The notes: generated from the letters alone by a model not told the origin. A DNA stretch of 64,000 bases from Pochonia chlamydosporia 170 (GCF_001653235.2 NC_035794.1:2108001-2172000), one strand, 5' to 3'; positions 33,054 to 45,500 are shown, counted from the first letter of the stretch. Translations and numbers: made by a program.

Positions 33054-33854
33054 GGCGACGACGATGAAGTTGAGGATTTTTGGTAAAGAAGATTTTTTTG
33101 AGAGGGTAACGGTGTATATTGCTTTGGGGCTGACTGGTGAAGATGGCAGACAAAGGCGTTGATGAACAGCGTTGAACAAAACAGCCAAACAGTTGGGCCT
33201 TTGTACGATTTATATAAGAGAACTAAAAGCTTGTCTACGATTTAAGATTCTAAGAGAGTTTTTTTTTTTTGTTTGTCTGTTTGAACTTTACGTTGAATCG
33301 AAAACTGGCGGCCGTCACGATTTGAGTTGGTCACCGCCTGCTATGTGCGCATCACGATGGAAGTTTATGGTGTTGAGTTAGTCACCGGCCCAGAATATGG
33401 TTTAGTAGCAGTTCTAGGAAAACTAACGCTTCTGATAGGGTCAAGTGCGTTAAACTACTATTTGAAATGGAATTTTCTAGTATATAATTAATTTCCTGAT
33501 TGGGACAGGCAGATACGCGAATACGCTTCCCCGTTGCGTATCTCGCCTTTGTAGCGCTTACACCACTGCCACACTGGAGATGGCCTTGGCATCGCAAACC
33601 GCCATTGTCGTATCTAGATCTGCGGCAAACTAAAGATATAGGCATTTTAGAGATACGCTTATTAACTACCAAGCGACTTCAGGCGTGTTGATGACGGCGA
33701 TGGAATGATACGTCGAGTTGAACTTTCTATAAAGTAGACAGGTGTTCTCTCGAATTTAGAGTCAAACTGTATCAGGCACAGAACTTTAACTATATTTCAT
33801 CGCAAGTAAACTTCCGTACCTTAGTCACACATCACTACACCAAAGTTTATCACC
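33054..33854. promoter_or_regulatory. Divergent promoter region, AT-rich
   Basis: These bases separate the F-box-like and alpha/beta hydrolase starts. The region includes a T11 run near 33260 and no supported gene. Confidence 0.4.
33209..33216 (-). promoter_or_regulatory. TATA box of the F-box-like gene
   Basis: TATATAAA on the minus strand, about 155 bases before the preferred ATG at 33053. Confidence 0.5.
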
Positions 33855-35158
33855 ATGTCCGTCATCATTGGAGCTATCGCTGTCATCATCCACCTCCTCA
33901 AACCAACGAAAGCCGAACCTAACTCCCCAGCAACATGCATCGACCTATCCATCCCAATCACCGTCTCTGCAAACAACACAGTGTACGACACTCCCAGGAT
34001 CGATAGCAGCATTGACGTCGCAGACTGGATGTGGGACATGTATACATGGTCTCATGCCAACTTGACAAGTCGTGTCAACGGCACCATCCACGTTAAAGAA
34101 ACGTTCAACATCAGCGGTAAACTATGCGTGCCGCATAATGGTAGAAAGGCAGATATTCTACAGATAGCCACACATGGAATTGCCTTTGACAAATGGTTTA
34201 GTCATTGTAAACTCAGTCTCCCAACCTCCCACACTAATTTAAGCTCCGCAGGTACTGGGACGTGCAACATGATCGACAAGCGTACAACTATATCGACGCA
34301 GCACTCAAGAACGGATACTCTATCCTCACATACGATAGAATAGGCAACGGGCGCTCCAGCAAACCTAATGCCTATACCGTCGCCCAATCGCCCGTGGAGG
34401 TAGAAGTTCTTCGCGAAATCACAAACCTAGTTCGAAGCGGTAACCTAATCGCGGCATCCAAAGCGAATGCGAGCGCAGGCAAAGTCATTCGCGCATACAT
34501 ACCCAAAAAAGTCGTCCACGTAGGCCACTCGTTCGGATCGGTCACCACCGCCGGCATGCTCTCGCAATATGGTCATCTCAGCGACGGCGCACTATTGACA
34601 GGCTTCATCCCAGGAAGTAAACTCGGCGTCACCAGGTTTTCAGAATTCGGGTACGAGTATGCGCCGGAGCATGATGCACGCCGCTTCGGTGACCGTTCGT
34701 CGGGGTACGTAGTGCAAGCTACCAAGACCAACATTCAGCAGCTTTTCCTCAAGAAGGGCTCGTTTGAACCCGAGTTGCTGCGTTATGCTGAGGCGATTAA
34801 GCAAACGGCGTCAGTGGGCGAGATGTTGTCTGGTGGCGCATTTGTCGGACATGCGGCACCATCATTCTCGGGTCCAGTCCAGGTAGGAAATGCAGTCCAG
34901 CCATCAAATTATTGCGATTTCGTGTCAGGTTGCTAACTCGGATCGCAAAAGTTCTTCTTGGGCGAATACGATGTCCCTATTTGCGCGGGAGACTGCAAAA
35001 ACACGTACGACATGGAGGTGTTGAAGAAGTTGTACCCCAAAGCGACGGATGTCTCGGTTTACTTGCAGCCCGAAACCGGCCACGGCCTGACATTGTCTAG
35101 AAATGCGACGGCGGGATATGATGTCATGTTTTCTTATTTGGAAGAGCACGGGTTGTGA
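33855..35158 (+). CDS. Secreted alpha/beta hydrolase
   Basis: Exons 33855..34195, 34252..34882 and 34952..35158 give 392 residues. A signal peptide (MSVIIGAIAVIIHLLKPTKA) is followed by the fold: an oxyanion region at DILQIATHGIAFDKWYWD, ILTYDRIGNGRSSKP, the nucleophile elbow VHVGHSFGSVTTAG (serine in G-H-S-F-G), an acid candidate in GEYDVPICAGDC and a histidine in PETGHGLTLSRNA. This is a serine hydrolase of the AB_hydrolase_6/lipase-like group; the substrate is unknown. The first intron has the unusual donor GTTTAG, chosen because only it restores FDKWYWD in phase; an alternative GTAAAC at 34206 breaks the frame. It lies directly upstream of, and co-oriented with, a Zn2Cys6 regulator gene. 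Confidence 0.85.
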
Positions 35159-35808
35159 AACTATCCGGAGGGACAAAAGTTGCTCCATCTAGAAGTTCTG
35201 TGGAGGCAGTGCAAGTTGAGGGCAAATGAGAGCACTTGAGAGTATTTGGTTTCGCAGCAACATGGAAGTGACACGGTCGGCATCCTTTACCACACCTTGA
35301 CTAGCTTGGTAGCGTCCTGTCCTGTCCAGTCCTGTTCTGTAGTGTCAACATAGTGTAGCGTACCGTTGCATTAAAAAACTGGGATTCTTGCATCCATTGA
35401 TGGTAGGGACTTCTAGTTCCTCCGTTTTGGTGTTTGGGCAGCCAGTCGTCTTACATGCGTCGCCCGGGTTTCTTCCTCGCATCAAGTTGTGATTGGTTGG
35501 CTAGTCGAAACGGCTTTTGCGGACACAACATTGAAAGTCTTGGCAAGCCCTTTTAGGTGCTGGTCTGCAATTCCAAATCATCAAAATTGCTGTCCAGATG
35601 TTTGCTTCCAAATACACTTGCTAGCTGGGCGGCGCAGCGCATTTTGTGGGCGTGGCTTAGCCAGCTGATGACAACTTCCAAATGTTGTCTCGGTACTTGG
35701 TGCATGTTGCTGTGAATATATTAAATAGGGCTTCTTCTAGAATTCCATTTACAATGGTTTCTAGAATTAGATGTACAGTATTAAAACCAGTTGGCTGGCA
35801 ACATAATA
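35159..35808. promoter_or_regulatory. Intergenic upstream of the third regulator
   Basis: No gene is seen here. A short run of TCCTG pentamers occurs near 35315-35335, and AT-rich sequence with a TATATTAA element lies near 35717. Confidence 0.4.
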
Positions 35809-37597
35809 ATGGCAGCCGGCAGAATTCACACCATGCTCACCAGCAAAAAGGCAACATCGGAATTCCGACCGCGAAGGTCTCATGAAAAGTCCAGAAACGG
35901 ATGCACAAGGTGCAAGCAGCAACGAAAAAAGGTTCATACTCACAACATGTCACAACTCTCGCAGAAACTTTCTGCTAATCTCCTGCCAGTGTGATGAAGT
36001 CCGACCAATTTGCTCGCGATGCGAAAAGCGAAATCACTGTTGTCGTTATGACGCACCAAAGAGAAACTCTATCGGGGAGTGCGTCTCCGAGATGGCTGAA
36101 GAGGATTTTACATCACAGTCTCTGATGCTGGAAGTACCCGAGTCGAATTATTTGGGTGTTCCTGATCTCAGTCCAAGTTGCTCATCCTGGTCTGACAATT
36201 ATGTCTATGCCACCGACTCTACCACGGGCTCACTCTCACCATATCCGCAGCCAAGCAACTTGAAAGCCCATGAGGAGAGTCAAGTGTCCAACTTGTTGAG
36301 CTCGCAGGATCTCGAGCTCCTCAGTCACTACATCACACACACGAGCCGAGTCATTCCGTATGACCAGGAAGACTTGTATGCTCTACACGTTGGCATCCCA
36401 AATCTTGCCTTCAGAAACAAGCCCCTCATGGCATCGATTCTTGCTCTTTCAGCAGCCTGTAAGAGCTATGACATTGTGCAACAGTCCCCAGAGCCGTTGG
36501 AGAGGCTGGATGAGTTGCATGAGCTTCTGTCCCTTGCAGACAAACATCATAGAACTTCTCTTCATCAAATACAAGGCGCCATTCGCGACAAGGAGGAGCA
36601 GTACGATCCTGTGTTGGCTAATGCGGCGCTCATGGTGCTCTATGGTTCGTCTAGCCACTGCGTTCGTGTGTTACTGACACAAATGGCAACTCGTCGCGGT
36701 ATAATACTAGATGATGAGCTGCTTCCGACGCAATCGCAGTGGATAACTCTCATCCGCGCTGCGCATACCGCGTATACCGGTTTGCTGAATGGTCCATCTG
36801 AGCAATTTGACGATGTGTTCGCCAGCCCTGGTAGCGGCGCAAGTGCCAGCATCACCTTTGAAACCCCGTCATCATCAGTCGACAACGTTTACTTTCCTGA
36901 AGATGGACCGTCCGAAGGAACAAAGCGCTTTTTGTTCCCCATTGTGTCGGCAACGTACGGGCCAGCGGTTGACAAACTTATTGCCAGGGCTCAAGGGTTG
37001 GAGACCCGCACCACCTCAATTGCCGAGAGCTCCCACGCAAGCTCCTGTTTTGCCTCGCTCGATATTCTGCAGGACATTTATAGCACAGTCTTCCTGGGAA
37101 AGGAGACGACAGTCGATGCGGAACCCCCCTTCTTCTACCTGGGGAGGCTGCAGAGCGTGTCGCCGTGGTTAAGAAGCTACTTGGGCCGGGTTACGTCGTC
37201 CACATTGCCCACGCCATCCAAACCATTGCGGAGGACCATCATGGCATTCTTGAACCGTGTGCCGTTGGAATATCTTCACCTCGTCCAGTCAATGCTCGAC
37301 CGCATTCCCGTGGTTGGCCACGTCAATTGCATGGATTGGGATGTCTCGATGTCGGCAGCGACCCCCACGCAGCAGCTAGCAATAGATATTTTTGCGCACT
37401 GGCTGATTCTCGTCATGCTCCTCGACGGCGTGTGGTGGATTGGCGGAATAGGAGAATGGGAGTTGGGACGCGTGCTGTCCTTTGCCGACGCCCAAGGATG
37501 GGGGATTGAGTTGACGGAGCCTGGTGAAAGGTGGTGGCCCGAGAGCATGTATAATGTCAAGAAAGAACTGGCAGAACATGTGGGCAGGCCGTTGTAG
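35809..37597 (+). CDS. Zn2Cys6 transcription factor, Fungal_trans_2 type
   Basis: Exons 35809..35931 and 35990..37597 give 576 residues. The intron again splits the zinc cluster; joining gives GCTRCKQQRKK then CDEVRPICSRCEKRNHCC, a complete C6 motif. The C-terminal half starts with LLSHYITHTSRVIPYDQED and continues as a helical domain with FRNKPLMASILALSAACKSY, typical of PF11951 regulators. It is a probable nuclear regulator; the co-oriented hydrolase gene directly upstream is the nearest candidate target. Initiation at ATG 35809 or 35833 is possible. The donor is GTTCAT, weaker than average, but phase and motif support it. Confidence 0.87.
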
Positions 37598-38935
37598 AGA
37601 CTGACAATTCAAGTGTAAACTTGTAGTATTAATGCAGCATCGTCTTGATAAACCATGCGGTACGTGAATGAATTGTGGCTAGCGATGTGCCTCTGTTTCC
37701 AGTATTGCAAGAAAGGCGGTGGTTGACCAGACGTGACTGAAGTCCTGGTACCTTTCATTTGGACTCGCATGTTCAATGTTGTGATGACTGCCGTTTCTGC
37801 TGCAGATGGACAAACGACCACGTCTTGTTCGGCACCAGACAGTAGAGCAAATGCAAGCCGTACTGTCAAAGCCATTAAAGTCATTGAAGATTCCATTGTT
37901 CTATATGTCCGCTCACTGTTGCTGGGTTCACGGCTTACCAACAATCAACCCCAATCGCTCCAAAAGGGGGACGAGAGAGACCTAGAGAGAACATTGAAAA
38001 AAACCACCAGACTCCTGCCAGCTCCAGCCTTCATGCCACAGGCTTGTTCACCGCAGGAACGCCTGTGCTGACACTTCAATGTTAGAGATTTTACAATCAG
38101 CAGCAGCTGGTGGACCCCGATCCCAAGCTCCTTGTCAGCGTTTCCCCATCATGCTCAAGTGCCCAGTGCCTGGCTTCACATCACATCTTCCATTGCACGA
38201 GCAACCCACAAAACAGAGCAAATAACCTGCCCAAAATATTCGCCAAAAATATTTGCAGCCTATAGCTTTTCAGCAGCGAAAACCAAAGCTTTAAAATCCT
38301 CAGCCGCTTATCCTCCTCTAGAGATTTTGATTCTCCTTGACCTCATCTAATCTGTCTCATGCCGGTTTTTTTTTTTTCCTTCGTCGAACCCCCACAAGCC
38401 GGCAAAACAGACTCCATCCACAAAATAGCCACGAAATAGCGACATGTAGTCCGTCTGCCACACCCCAAATCCAGCAATCACCCCGTCGATCCGAAATCAA
38501 CCTTCCGATCATCTTCCAAATATGGCCTGCATCAATCCCAATTCAGTGGATCCCTGAACTGAAACCTCTCAGCTTTCCCAGCGTAGCCCAAAGCATCATC
38601 AGCAAAAGTGGATTTTGGGCCTCATTGACGGAACCACGCAATTTGTGCTGCCCAAATCTTCTCCTGCTATTGGATAGTCAGAGCGTCCCAATACACGGAG
38701 TCTTCCCCGGATGTGCAATACGCATTTAGTTTGGAGGACATGCCTTGCCGTCCGAGAATGCCGGGGGTGCCTTGTCTTCAGCTTGATTGATGAAAAAGTA
38801 AGAAACCCCGAGTTCCTCTCTGTGTAACCGTACTGCTTCTGCTTCCTTTTTCATGTGCATGAGTTGACTGTCCATGTCACTTTATAGTGAATTTGACCTT
38901 TTGCTTCGACAGTACACCAAGGCAACAGTAAAATT
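37598..38935. other. Intergenic stretch with a doubtful small secreted-protein frame
   Basis: Apart from the weak candidate at 37609-37896, nothing is supported. A T13 run lies near 38366-38378 and the flanking sequence is pyrimidine-rich. Confidence 0.4.
37609..37896 (-). CDS. Possible small secreted protein, weak
   Basis: This 95-codon frame starts with a hydrophobic stretch that could be a signal peptide (MALTVRLAFALLSGAEQ). The remainder has no domain and only one cysteine. It overlaps the 3' flank of the regulator gene by position only. I list it because a signal-peptide-like start in a long gap deserves a transcript check. Confidence 0.2.
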   Translation of the reverse strand: MESSMTLMALTVRLAFALLSGAEQDVVVCPSAAETAVITTLNMRVQMKGTRTSVTSGQPPPFLQYWKQRHIASHNSFTYRMVYQDDAALILQVYT

Positions 38936-40002
38936 ATGGTTAGCATGAAGAACCTGTTCATCGTTGGCTTCGCAGCCTTGTGCTCAGCCATCGAACCCAC
39001 GACAATATATGATGGAGGTTTTGGCAATAAAACAGGTTCCAAGGTTGAATTGCGAATCGGCAATGGAGGCGCCGGACAAAGCGGTCTCATCAAAGGTACG
39101 CACGATACAATATCCTCATACCACCAAATCTGACCTTTTTATTCTTTCCTCGCGCGTACCAATTGGTCTAACCCCTACCAGCTTTGGCAGATGCCTTCAT
39201 CAAGGACACCGTCTCCAACGGCTCCTCTCACTTCAAAGTCGCCTGGTACACCTCCGACACCACCTATTCCATCAAGTACCTATCAACCGGCGACCTCGAC
39301 GTCGGAATCACTTACACGCCGTCCGCGGAAAAGATTGCCATCAACCAAGGCATCGCCCTCTCCCCAACCTACTATGCCTTCCGCGACCACTTCCTCCTCG
39401 TTGGGCCCAAGGAGAATCCCGCCAACCTATCCAAATCAGATGATATCCAGACCATGTTTTCCAAAATATTCGACGCCGCAGAGAACAAGGGTACAAAACC
39501 GCCAGTACGCTTCTTGAGCAGATATGACAAGTCAGCCACAAATATCAAGGAGAGTCTCCTCTGGGCCGGCATTGGACAGGTACACTTCTTCAACTTTTAC
39601 CAAGAATGCTGTTATACCGGCCTTGCTAATGCAGCCACTTAGGTTCCCTGGGCGACAGCCTATTCGACATGGTATCACCAATACATCGCGTTTCCCATCC
39701 AGGCCCTCACAGCCGCCATCCTCCTCCAAGAATACACCATCAGCGACCGTGGAACTATGCTGTCGCTGGACGCTAAACTTAGAAACGAGACGGTCATTTA
39801 CAAAGCCGGCACTGACAACGCAGACGATCCGCTCCTGAATCCAGCACATCTTTTAATCGGCAAGAAGGCGCCGAATCCCAAGATGGCTCTGGCCTTTGCC
39901 AAGTGGTTGGTCAGTACAAAGGGTCAAAATGTGATCAAAAACTTCAAGAAGGGTGGCCAGGTGCTATACAGCGTTGCCCCAGCCTCCAATTCAACGGCAT
40001 AA
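38936..40002 (+). CDS. Secreted bacterial-type solute-binding protein (tungstate/TupA-like)
   Basis: Exons 38936..39095, 39182..39579 and 39643..40002 give 305 residues. A signal peptide (MVSMKNLFIVGFAALCSA) precedes a periplasmic-binding-protein fold of the PBP-like_2 type: LRIGNGGAGQSGLIKALADA, GDLDVGITYTPSAEK, DHFLLVGPKENPANL, RFLSRYDKSATNIKESLLW and NPAHLLIGKKAPNPKMALAF. This order matches bacterial tungstate/molybdate (TupA/WtpA-like) binding proteins that feed ABC importers. A fungus has no periplasm or matching permease, so its job (scavenging, sensing or surface display of an oxyanion) is open. The two phase-consistent introns show it is a settled nuclear gene. Confidence 0.85.
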
Positions 40003-40438
40003 GGAGTCCAAAAGGGCGTCCCATTTTGGAAAGAAAGCCTTAAGAACAATCATCATAGCTAGATGTAGCGGTAGTAGAGCAAAACATACATAATATTATA
40101 CGTTAAAACTTACGCCGGAGTGAGTAATCTTACCACCCGCCACTCACTTCTCACCAGCGACGGGTCCAACCATCTGTGTCATACGAAGCTGCTAAGTTGA
40201 ACCAATTTCGCAAGGCAGACATAGATGTGTACGATGAAGATGCTCCATTTTCATTACTGCATGCAGTTTTGCAGCCCTACGCACTCTAATATAATATGTA
40301 CAGTACGCGCAGGAAACCTTCAAGAGAAGTATAATAGGTAAATGCCAGCCAAGTTGCTCCTCGCTAAATCCATTCCGTAATCATGATGAAATCAAATGCG
40401 CAAAAACCCACGGCACCATGTAAGGATTCGGATCATCG
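40003..40438. other. Convergent 3' intergenic region
   Basis: No gene is seen between the solute-binding protein stop and the CAF-1 subunit stop on the opposite strand. Confidence 0.4.
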
Positions 40439-42449
40439 TCACAGCGCAATCTCGTGGCCTGGTTTGAGGTCCCATTCTTTCGATCGACCAGCGCCCTTCT
40501 TCTCAGCCACATGCTCTAGAGTATTCTTCACTTCAGCGCGTGACACATTGTCGCGGAACTGATGGAAGATAAAGTCGATGATACCGACCTTGGATAATGC
40601 CTTGTTATCGAGTATGGCTCGCTTGAAATCGTTCAGAAGCTCGGGCTTGACCAGCTTCACAGCTGTTGATGCATTGGTGGCGGCAGACCCTAAAGCGGCA
40701 AAGGCATTTGCTGGTGCGGGTGGTGGTGGCATTTTAATGCAAGTCTCGGGTGCCGAATTCGCTGACTTGGCCGGCTGCTTCTTCACTTCTGGTTCCCAAT
40801 ACTGAGTAGAGAATGGATCAATACCCCAGGTTTGTTGCAAGCCTTCTGTATTTATGGCGGTTAGCATCCATTGACAGAGGCTTAGCTTGGGTATTCATCT
40901 TACCATGAATAAATTCCATCTTGTGCTCATACACGGTTCTATTCGGGCCAAGCCGGTGGTGATTCTCATAGCAGACGCCGGTAGACTCAGGCTCCATCGT
41001 GTTCCCAAATACGCGTCTAGAGAGCCCGGCATCATCGGCGTCGTCCAAAAATCCATCCATATCGTCTTCCTCATCGAGCTCCTCCTCATCATCCTCCATG
41101 TCGATGTCTTCGCCCTCGTCTTCCTGCCACTCAGCTTCCGAATCATAATCGTAATCCAGTGGCAGTCGTCGCCCCATGGGTTTGCGGGCAAGGCTATTCA
41201 TTGCGTCACGGCCCAGGGCATATGGTTTCAAGGTGATTGTGCCATAGTACGGGGGCCTCACATCTTGAGAAAAGGCTATCACCTTTTGAGGAATTTCTGC
41301 CAACTTCTTCCGTGCCTCCTGGTATATGTCGTTGACGCCAGCGCCGCCCGCCGCATTTGTGTTCTCTGACTCCCGATAGGCTGTTTCCATGATATGCTTG
41401 ACGGGGTGGTGGACGCGGCCGCGTTTAGGCACTCGCCTGGCAAGACAGAGCAGCTCCAATGGGTCAAATCCTTGGCTCTCCTGATTTTCCGACAATCGTT
41501 GGCATGTTATAAAACCATCGAGAATTCGGGATTTAGCCGCCTTGGTCTCGTCATCCATCTGTGTCGCTGAGGCAGCCAATCGGGTATTTTCTCGCAAGAA
41601 GAATGGTTTGAACAGCCTTTCATACTCCGTCTCAACTTGCTTAACAGAGCCCTCGCCGTCTTCAGCTTTTGCAGGGCTGCCGTCAGCGGAGAAACCATCA
41701 TTGGCAGACTTCTTTGGCGTGCCGGGCATCTTGAAAAACGCATTAAGTTTCGGCTGACTCCGGGCCTTTCTGTCTTTTTCTTCCTGGATACGGCGTTGCT
41801 CTTCTTCCTTCTTCCGCTTCTTTTCGTCACGTTGTTCAGCTTTGAGTCGATCCTCTTCTTCTTTTTGTTTCCGTTTCTCTTCCCGCTCCTTGGCGCGAGC
41901 AGCCTTCTCCTCGTCTTGTTTGGCTTTGTCTGCTGCCTTTTTAGCCGCCTGCTCTTCCCGCTCTTTTTTCTTCTCGGCTAGCTCCTTATCCTTAGCTTCC
42001 TTTTCTCCAGCCGTAAGACGCTTTCGTTTCGGCGCAGCACCTTTGCCCGAAGCCGCCATCTTGTCTGAGTTGGTTTGGTCGCTGGGTTCCTGCCCTGACG
42101 GTGTCTTGGTCGGAGTAAGAGGAGAAGGTGAATTCCGGGCAGGAGTACTGCTTCCGGCCTCGGTAAGCGCTGGTGAACCGCCTGGTGATGAGTGAAGTTC
42201 GGTTTGAACTTGGGGAGGAAGCACTGAGAGAATGTCAGTCCGGCCGTGAACCGTGCCGTGAATGAAATGGCAGAACAGCTGCTTACAGCTGTCACCCGAC
42301 GGCCGAATGGAATTTATCTTGGACTTGGGTGTCTTCGCATCAGGGGCATCATCAATCTTCACGAAATCCGCTTCAAACTCATCGTGGCTCCTCTTTCGAC
42401 CGACTGGCCCCATCTCCTGTACATTATGGGACATTGCGAACAGCGGCAT
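40439..42449 (-). CDS. Chromatin assembly factor 1 large subunit (Rlf2/Cac1, p150-like)
   Basis: Exons 42287..42449, 40904..42223 and 40439..40845 (complement) give 629 residues. After a Ser/Pro-rich N-terminus, a long KER region (about residues 128-208) is almost entirely Lys, Glu and Arg. It is followed by a PCNA-interacting box QPKLNAFFKM. Further on are the conserved RRLPLDYDYDSEAEWQEDEG region with a long acidic tract, and a C-terminal winged-helix-like part (FKRAILDNKALSKVGIIDF). The complex deposits H3-H4 behind replication forks through PCNA. The first intron (42224-42286) uses GTAAGC; a GTGACA nine bases earlier is in the same phase. This intron is 63 nt with no in-frame stop, so retention would add 21 residues. 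Confidence 0.93.
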
Positions 42450-43892
42450 GGGCAGATCTTCTTCGCCGCTAGTAGCAGCGAAAATGGCGGTGCTAGTTGG
42501 CGACAGTATCGGGTCGCAGTGTGTTTATGCAGGACATAAAAGGGAGGCGAAGTGCGAAGAGTTATCGGTCGTGAGGGCACGACGAGGTTGGCATAAACTC
42601 TCGTTGGCAGACAAATATCAGACAGCAGAAAGATCAGGCCAAGTAGTGGGATAAAGAGTTGATATTAATTCCAGTCATGAAAAAGATTGGCGGTGCAATG
42701 AATTGTCACCCGTAAATTAGACGCTGCGAATGCAGTTCGGAGTTGGTCTCAATCAGGGTGAAAAGTGTCGGGTGCCTGTCACGCATTTGTCTGAGGGTCG
42801 TGAAGGCAGGAGCATCGAACGCGCTCCGCGTAAATTTGGCGCTGCAAGCTCCCATACCGCAGGCACCGCCCAAGATGGCCCGGACGCGTCAAGAGGTCCC
42901 TGAACTTGTGCCGCCCGTGTGTTGCCACAACTAGCCACACTCTCAAGAGAGCCACTTGAACCGATGTGGCTGGATTCTCAACTTGAGTTCCGCACTAGCC
43001 ACACGAACATGCTACCCCGCGCTAAGCTATTTGGAGAATCAGTGGCTTGGCCTTCGTCACAACATTATCTCATTATGTCGGTCATGGTGCAATACTTCTG
43101 ACAATTTCGTCCCTGCGCACGATAGGAGGCTAGGATCGCGAGTCGCAAGATTGTTTTGGATTCACATGGGGATGCCTGAACAGAAATGTGTAGAGTGCAT
43201 CTAGCCTCTGAAAGTGAGGCTGTGAAGCCCAATCGCGGAAGCAAGGTATGCAACGTCACTCTTATCATCTTGGGAGGCCTGTAGCAAGTTAAGCGCCACC
43301 GATACTCAGCGCTAAACGAGGCCTGTCTAGTCGGGCGATCATTGCATCACTGCATGTCACAAAAGGGTTTGCCAGAAAAGCCAAGGGTATCATCAGCAAT
43401 CATGACATGACGGCCTTGCGGCTATCACTGCTCTCCTATTATTGATATTTATATGATCTTCCTCTTATTGCAGACTGACTTGACGTGTCAGGCCAATAAA
43501 CACGCGCTTTTATCTCGCCATGCGAAGGGTAACAAAATAACCATGCAACATTTTGCCAAGCCCAACACAGAGACAGCAACGAACATTAGCGATAGTAGTA
43601 AAACATGATAGAGAACAAATTCCATGGTATCGAAGACCTGCGAAACCATTTAACAGTAGCGAGTGATTAACTCGTTTCCCTTGCGCCCTTAATGCAACGG
43701 GGGACGGTTTGAAATGACGGGTATTAGGGTTTGGGCTAGGCAAAGCGAACGGCCGGATAATCCTCAAGTTGAAAAATGACAACCCCCGAAAGAACCCTGC
43801 TTCTCGGGTTCTTTGATGAAGCGATGTTGCGGGACACCGCTGCCGAGAGTATATATATCAATGTGTGTATAGAAGATGTGATAGTGTGTGCA
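42450..43892. other. Intergenic, no gene supported
   Basis: 1.44 kb between the CAF-1 subunit start and the 3' end of the next minus-strand gene. Only short frames occur and no RNA gene was recognised. Confidence 0.4.
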
Positions 43893-44975
43893 TTAATCAG
43901 GATTGGCAATGAAAAGACGACCCGACGTGAGTGTTGCAGTTCGCTCGTCCACACTGCCTCGTCGCTTAAGCTCATCAGTGCTCTTGACACTCTTCTCTCT
44001 GATCAAAGCCGAATGCTTCTGGGAATTGGTGGCCAATTTAGGGATGCTACCCAATTCACCAACATTGTCGGCCCGCTCACCACTACTAGTGCTTCGTGAG
44101 CTTTGTGCCCGGCCCGACGCCGAGTCGTCGATGGGTTTACTGGTCTCCTCTGGCTCTTCAATGAGACTGTCCGTTCGCTCAGGGGTGTCGCCAGGACTTC
44201 GTCGCTGACCGGCAAGAATGACGGAGCCTCCAGAAGATCGGTACTGCCCACCTCGTCTACCGCTTCCGACACTGCTTCGTCCACTACTTCCCGTGCGACG
44301 GTGATGCGCTCGAGAGGTAGTCTGAACATCGTCCTCGTCACTGCTTCCCCCTTCCACTTCGGTGGCACTGAGTCGCATAGGCACACCACCAACACCAACG
44401 TGGTTCGTATCACCCGGGGCATACCCAACAACAGGTGTCTTCCCGTGGTGTCGGATTTTGGCGGCGACTTTGCCAGTTGCGCTGATTCCGGTATTTGTTC
44501 GGCTGGCTGCGACAGCACCTCGCGGCCCGCCGACCACTTCCAAATTTGCTCGCATCTTGGCTGCCTTTTGTTGAGCGGCTACTCGAGGGTCTTCGTATTG
44601 AGCGCGATCACACCAGACTGTGGCTTTTTGACGGCGCAATAGGGCAACGTAGCTGGATGACGGAGCCGTGGTCCCTCCAGAGCGACTGGAGATTGAACGA
44701 CGAAGATCTGTGGTCGAAGAAGTCCGATAGGCTGCGGGTGGCTGCATGCTAGATGTTGTGCTAAACGTATTGACAGACGGCGAGCGGCGTGAGTTTTGCA
44801 TATGGAGAGGCACTGCCTGAGGATACTGAGAACTAGGGGCTTGCTGCTGTTGTTGATGTTGTTGTTGCTGCTGCTGCTGAGGGGGAAATATGTTGGATGA
44901 GGTCGTTCGGGATCGTGAGTGACCGTATGCGTTCGTTTGGTCCATCGGTCTGGACATGGCATGCGGTTCGAGCAT
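43893..44975 (-). CDS. Conserved ascomycete basic/Ser-rich protein of unknown function
   Basis: A single exon of 360 residues. The N-terminus has a polyglutamine stretch (about residues 33-45) and Ser-rich low complexity. A core segment SYVALLRRQKATVWCDRAQYED, then PRVAAQQKAAKMRANLEVVGG, looks conserved and basic. The rest is Ser/Arg/Gly-rich with acidic patches (GGSSDEDD), and the protein ends TSGRLFIANPD. I recall similar proteins across Sordariomycetes without a known function. There is no signal peptide or membrane segment; composition fits an intrinsically disordered nuclear or cytosolic regulator. Its 5' flank (44976 to about 45860) is GC-rich and may be a long leader. Confidence 0.75.
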   Translation of the reverse strand: MLEPHAMSRPMDQTNAYGHSRSRTTSSNIFPPQQQQQQQHQQQQQAPSSQYPQAVPLHMQNSRRSPSVNTFSTTSSMQPPAAYRTSSTTDLRRSISSRSGGTTAPSSSYVALLRRQKATVWCDRAQYEDPRVAAQQKAAKMRANLEVVGGPRGAVAASRTNTGISATGKVAAKIRHHGKTPVVGYAPGDTNHVGVGGVPMRLSATEVEGGSSDEDDVQTTSRAHHRRTGSSGRSSVGSGRRGGQYRSSGGSVILAGQRRSPGDTPERTDSLIEEPEETSKPIDDSASGRAQSSRSTSSGERADNVGELGSIPKLATNSQKHSALIREKSVKSTDELKRRGSVDERTATLTSGRLFIANPD

Positions 44976-45500
44976 GTTGGGCGAGAATTAAACTGCGACG
45001 AGTTGGGCCTCGCCGAGCCAGGTGGTGGTCAAATCGCACTTGTTTTTCTTGTGATGAAGTGGAAACTGCCTTCGAAGTTGGACTTTTCCGCACGGAATGA
45101 GAGCAGGGCAAGGCAGGTAGGCAGAAATTCGGGAACGCGACAGCCCAAAGGATCGTTCGTGTCAAACGAGACAAAGGGCGGCGAGGAGAGCAATGTCGTC
45201 TGCGTCGGATCACCTGAAACCTCAGTGGTCCCTCAGTCAGGCTGACTGCCTGGGTACCAGGAGCGAGATGGGAGGAACTCTGCACAATCGCCTCGACGCT
45301 GTCGATGGGGTGAGGTACAAGTTGAGGAAAATCTTCTCCGGGAAGGAAGGGCGGCTTCTAAGCTTTTAGAATGTATGGAGGTCGTAAGGCTTAGTCGAGA
45401 GAGAGAAAACGGAGGCTCAAAGGGAAGGAATGGAGGGAGGAGCGAAAAAGAGAGCGAAAAGCTAGTGTGCGGTGGCAGAAGGCGGTGGTGGAGCGTCCAA

